Shown piece by piece: positions 6,036-6,722 of a DNA stretch of 6,722 nucleotides. This DNA is from Candidatus Dadabacteria bacterium. GTDB taxonomy: Bacteria > Desulfobacterota_D > UBA1144 > Nemesobacterales > UBA2774. The translations under genes were made by a program, and so were the position numbers. The DNA lies in contig QIHJ01000185.1 in the NCBI GenBank assembly GCA_003229065.1, positions 1 to 6,722 on the forward strand, in the 5' to 3' direction. Every line of letters begins with the position of its first letter. Positions within the stretch are counted from its first letter, which is position 1. The notes under the pieces were generated by a model that saw only the letters and a list, made by a program, of their open reading frames with translations, was not told the origin of the DNA and did not search any database.

Positions 6036-6722
6036 ATGTCTGAATCTATTCCTGAGCCGCTAAAAAAGTACGTAGACCGCTCCGAGCCAAAAGAGCTTCG
6101 CTTGACCGCGGCCAGGGGCCTTATACCCTTTAGCCCCGGTGAGCTTACGCACCTTCTGTTTTTACTGACGGAAGACGAGGACCGGGAAATAGCAGACGAG
6201 GCAAAAAAGTCTTTAAGCGAGATACCAGGGGAAGTAATATCCACGGTCCTTTCCGATGCGAACTCGCCAGCTCAGGTCCTGGATTACTTCGGAAGAACGT
6301 CTCTACTTGAGTCTGAGCTCGAGAAAATAATAGTCAATAACTCCAGCTCCGATCTCACCATATCGTATCTTGCCGAACATACGGATTCACAGAAGCTCCT
6401 GGAGCTTATTTCAAATAACCACCAGAGAATTGTCCGTTCGTCTGAAATCGTGGAAGCTCTCAGTAAAAATCCCATGGTCAGCCGGTCCACACTGGACAGT
6501 GTGATCGATTACCTGAGTCTCTATTTGGGTGAAGAGGCCGATATACCCGTTCGTGTCCATGATATAAGCCCGGGAACGAAGAGCGAAGAAACGAAAGTTG
6601 CAATTGAGCCCGGAAATTCGTTTTTAGACAGTGAGGAGATAGATCAGGAGCTCCTACGGGAAAGCGCTCAAGAGGAGGACGGTGTTCAAGAGGCCGAGCG
6701 TGAAAATATTCTAATTGAGATT
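6036..6722 (+). CDS. Helical-repeat (LRV/HEAT-like) protein of unknown function, N-terminal part (runs off window)
   Basis: The frame is open from the ATG at 6036 to the last base, giving 229 residues without a stop, so the C-terminus is missing. It has a good Shine-Dalgarno site. Residues 1-165 look like an alpha-solenoid: a HEAT-like unit around LRLTAARGLIPFSPGELTHL (21-40), a second around DEDREIADEAKKSLSEIP (47-64), then shorter units with recurring N-N/P turns followed by leucine-rich helices, at NNSSSDLTISYLA (101-113), NNHQRIVRSSEIVEAL (127-142) and NPMVSRSTLDSVIDYL (145-160). These resemble leucine-rich repeat variant (LRV) or HEAT repeats. Residues 166-229 are acidic, low in hydrophobic residues and probably disordered or a linker. 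I associate this layout with uncharacterised proteins of Desulfobacterota and Myxococcota that carry a further conserved helical domain after such a linker, but that is from memory. No catalytic motif is visible; a binding or scaffold role is inference. Confidence 0.83.
   Translation, partial: MSESIPEPLKKYVDRSEPKELRLTAARGLIPFSPGELTHLLFLLTEDEDREIADEAKKSLSEIPGEVISTVLSDANSPAQVLDYFGRTSLLESELEKIIVNNSSSDLTISYLAEHTDSQKLLELISNNHQRIVRSSEIVEALSKNPMVSRSTLDSVIDYLSLYLGEEADIPVRVHDISPGTKSEETKVAIEPGNSFLDSEEIDQELLRESAQEEDGVQEAERENILIEI

Noticed and set aside
5800..6063. Plus-strand open frame of 87 codons in the divergent gap
   Set aside because: It lies in AT-rich DNA, has no ribosome site, encodes a low-complexity, unrecognisable sequence and overlaps the well-supported start of the helical-repeat gene in another frame.

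Overview
The window is a compact stretch of bacterial chromosome, moderate in GC by eye and with AT-rich gaps between genes. It carries eight protein-coding genes and no RNA genes, mobile elements or CRISPR arrays that I can see. An ADP-heptose-type family 9 glycosyltransferase points to a Gram-negative (diderm) bacterium that makes lipopolysaccharide or a similar glycan. The family mix suggests an uncultured lineage near the former Deltaproteobacteria (Desulfobacterota) or Dadabacteria: a DhnA/FbaB-type aldolase, a nitroreductase with a long C-terminal extension, and a helical-repeat protein of a kind I associate with those groups. That placement is inference from recalled family resemblance, not from a marker gene.

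Left part, plus strand (1-2702). The 3' end of phosphoglycerate kinase (1-240) is followed after 120 bp by a full-length class I fructose-bisphosphate aldolase of the FbaB type (361-1440). After 131 bp comes a family 9 glycosyltransferase (1572-2702). The first two belong to glycolysis/gluconeogenesis, and the third to surface-glycan assembly.

Middle part, minus strand (2736-4454). A metallo-beta-lactamase-fold hydrolase (3696-4454) lies upstream of a nitroreductase-family flavoprotein (2736-3617), separated by a 78-bp AT-rich gap holding a small inverted repeat and a TATAAT box. The nitroreductase converges on the glycosyltransferase across 33 bp, where a 9-bp perfect stem may act as a bidirectional transcription end.

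Right part (4527-6722). A SAM hydroxide adenosyltransferase (DUF62, 4527-5291, plus) is divergent from the hydrolase across 72 bp. It converges on an unrecognised, tryptophan-rich and acidic 140-residue protein (5338-5760, minus). After a 275-bp AT-rich divergent gap, a helical-repeat (LRV/HEAT-like) protein starts at 6036 on the plus strand and runs off the window.

Most of the window is ordinary housekeeping and metabolic DNA. I see no convincing new multi-gene system. The parts most worth a second look are the two proteins at the right end and the nitroreductase with its upstream region.
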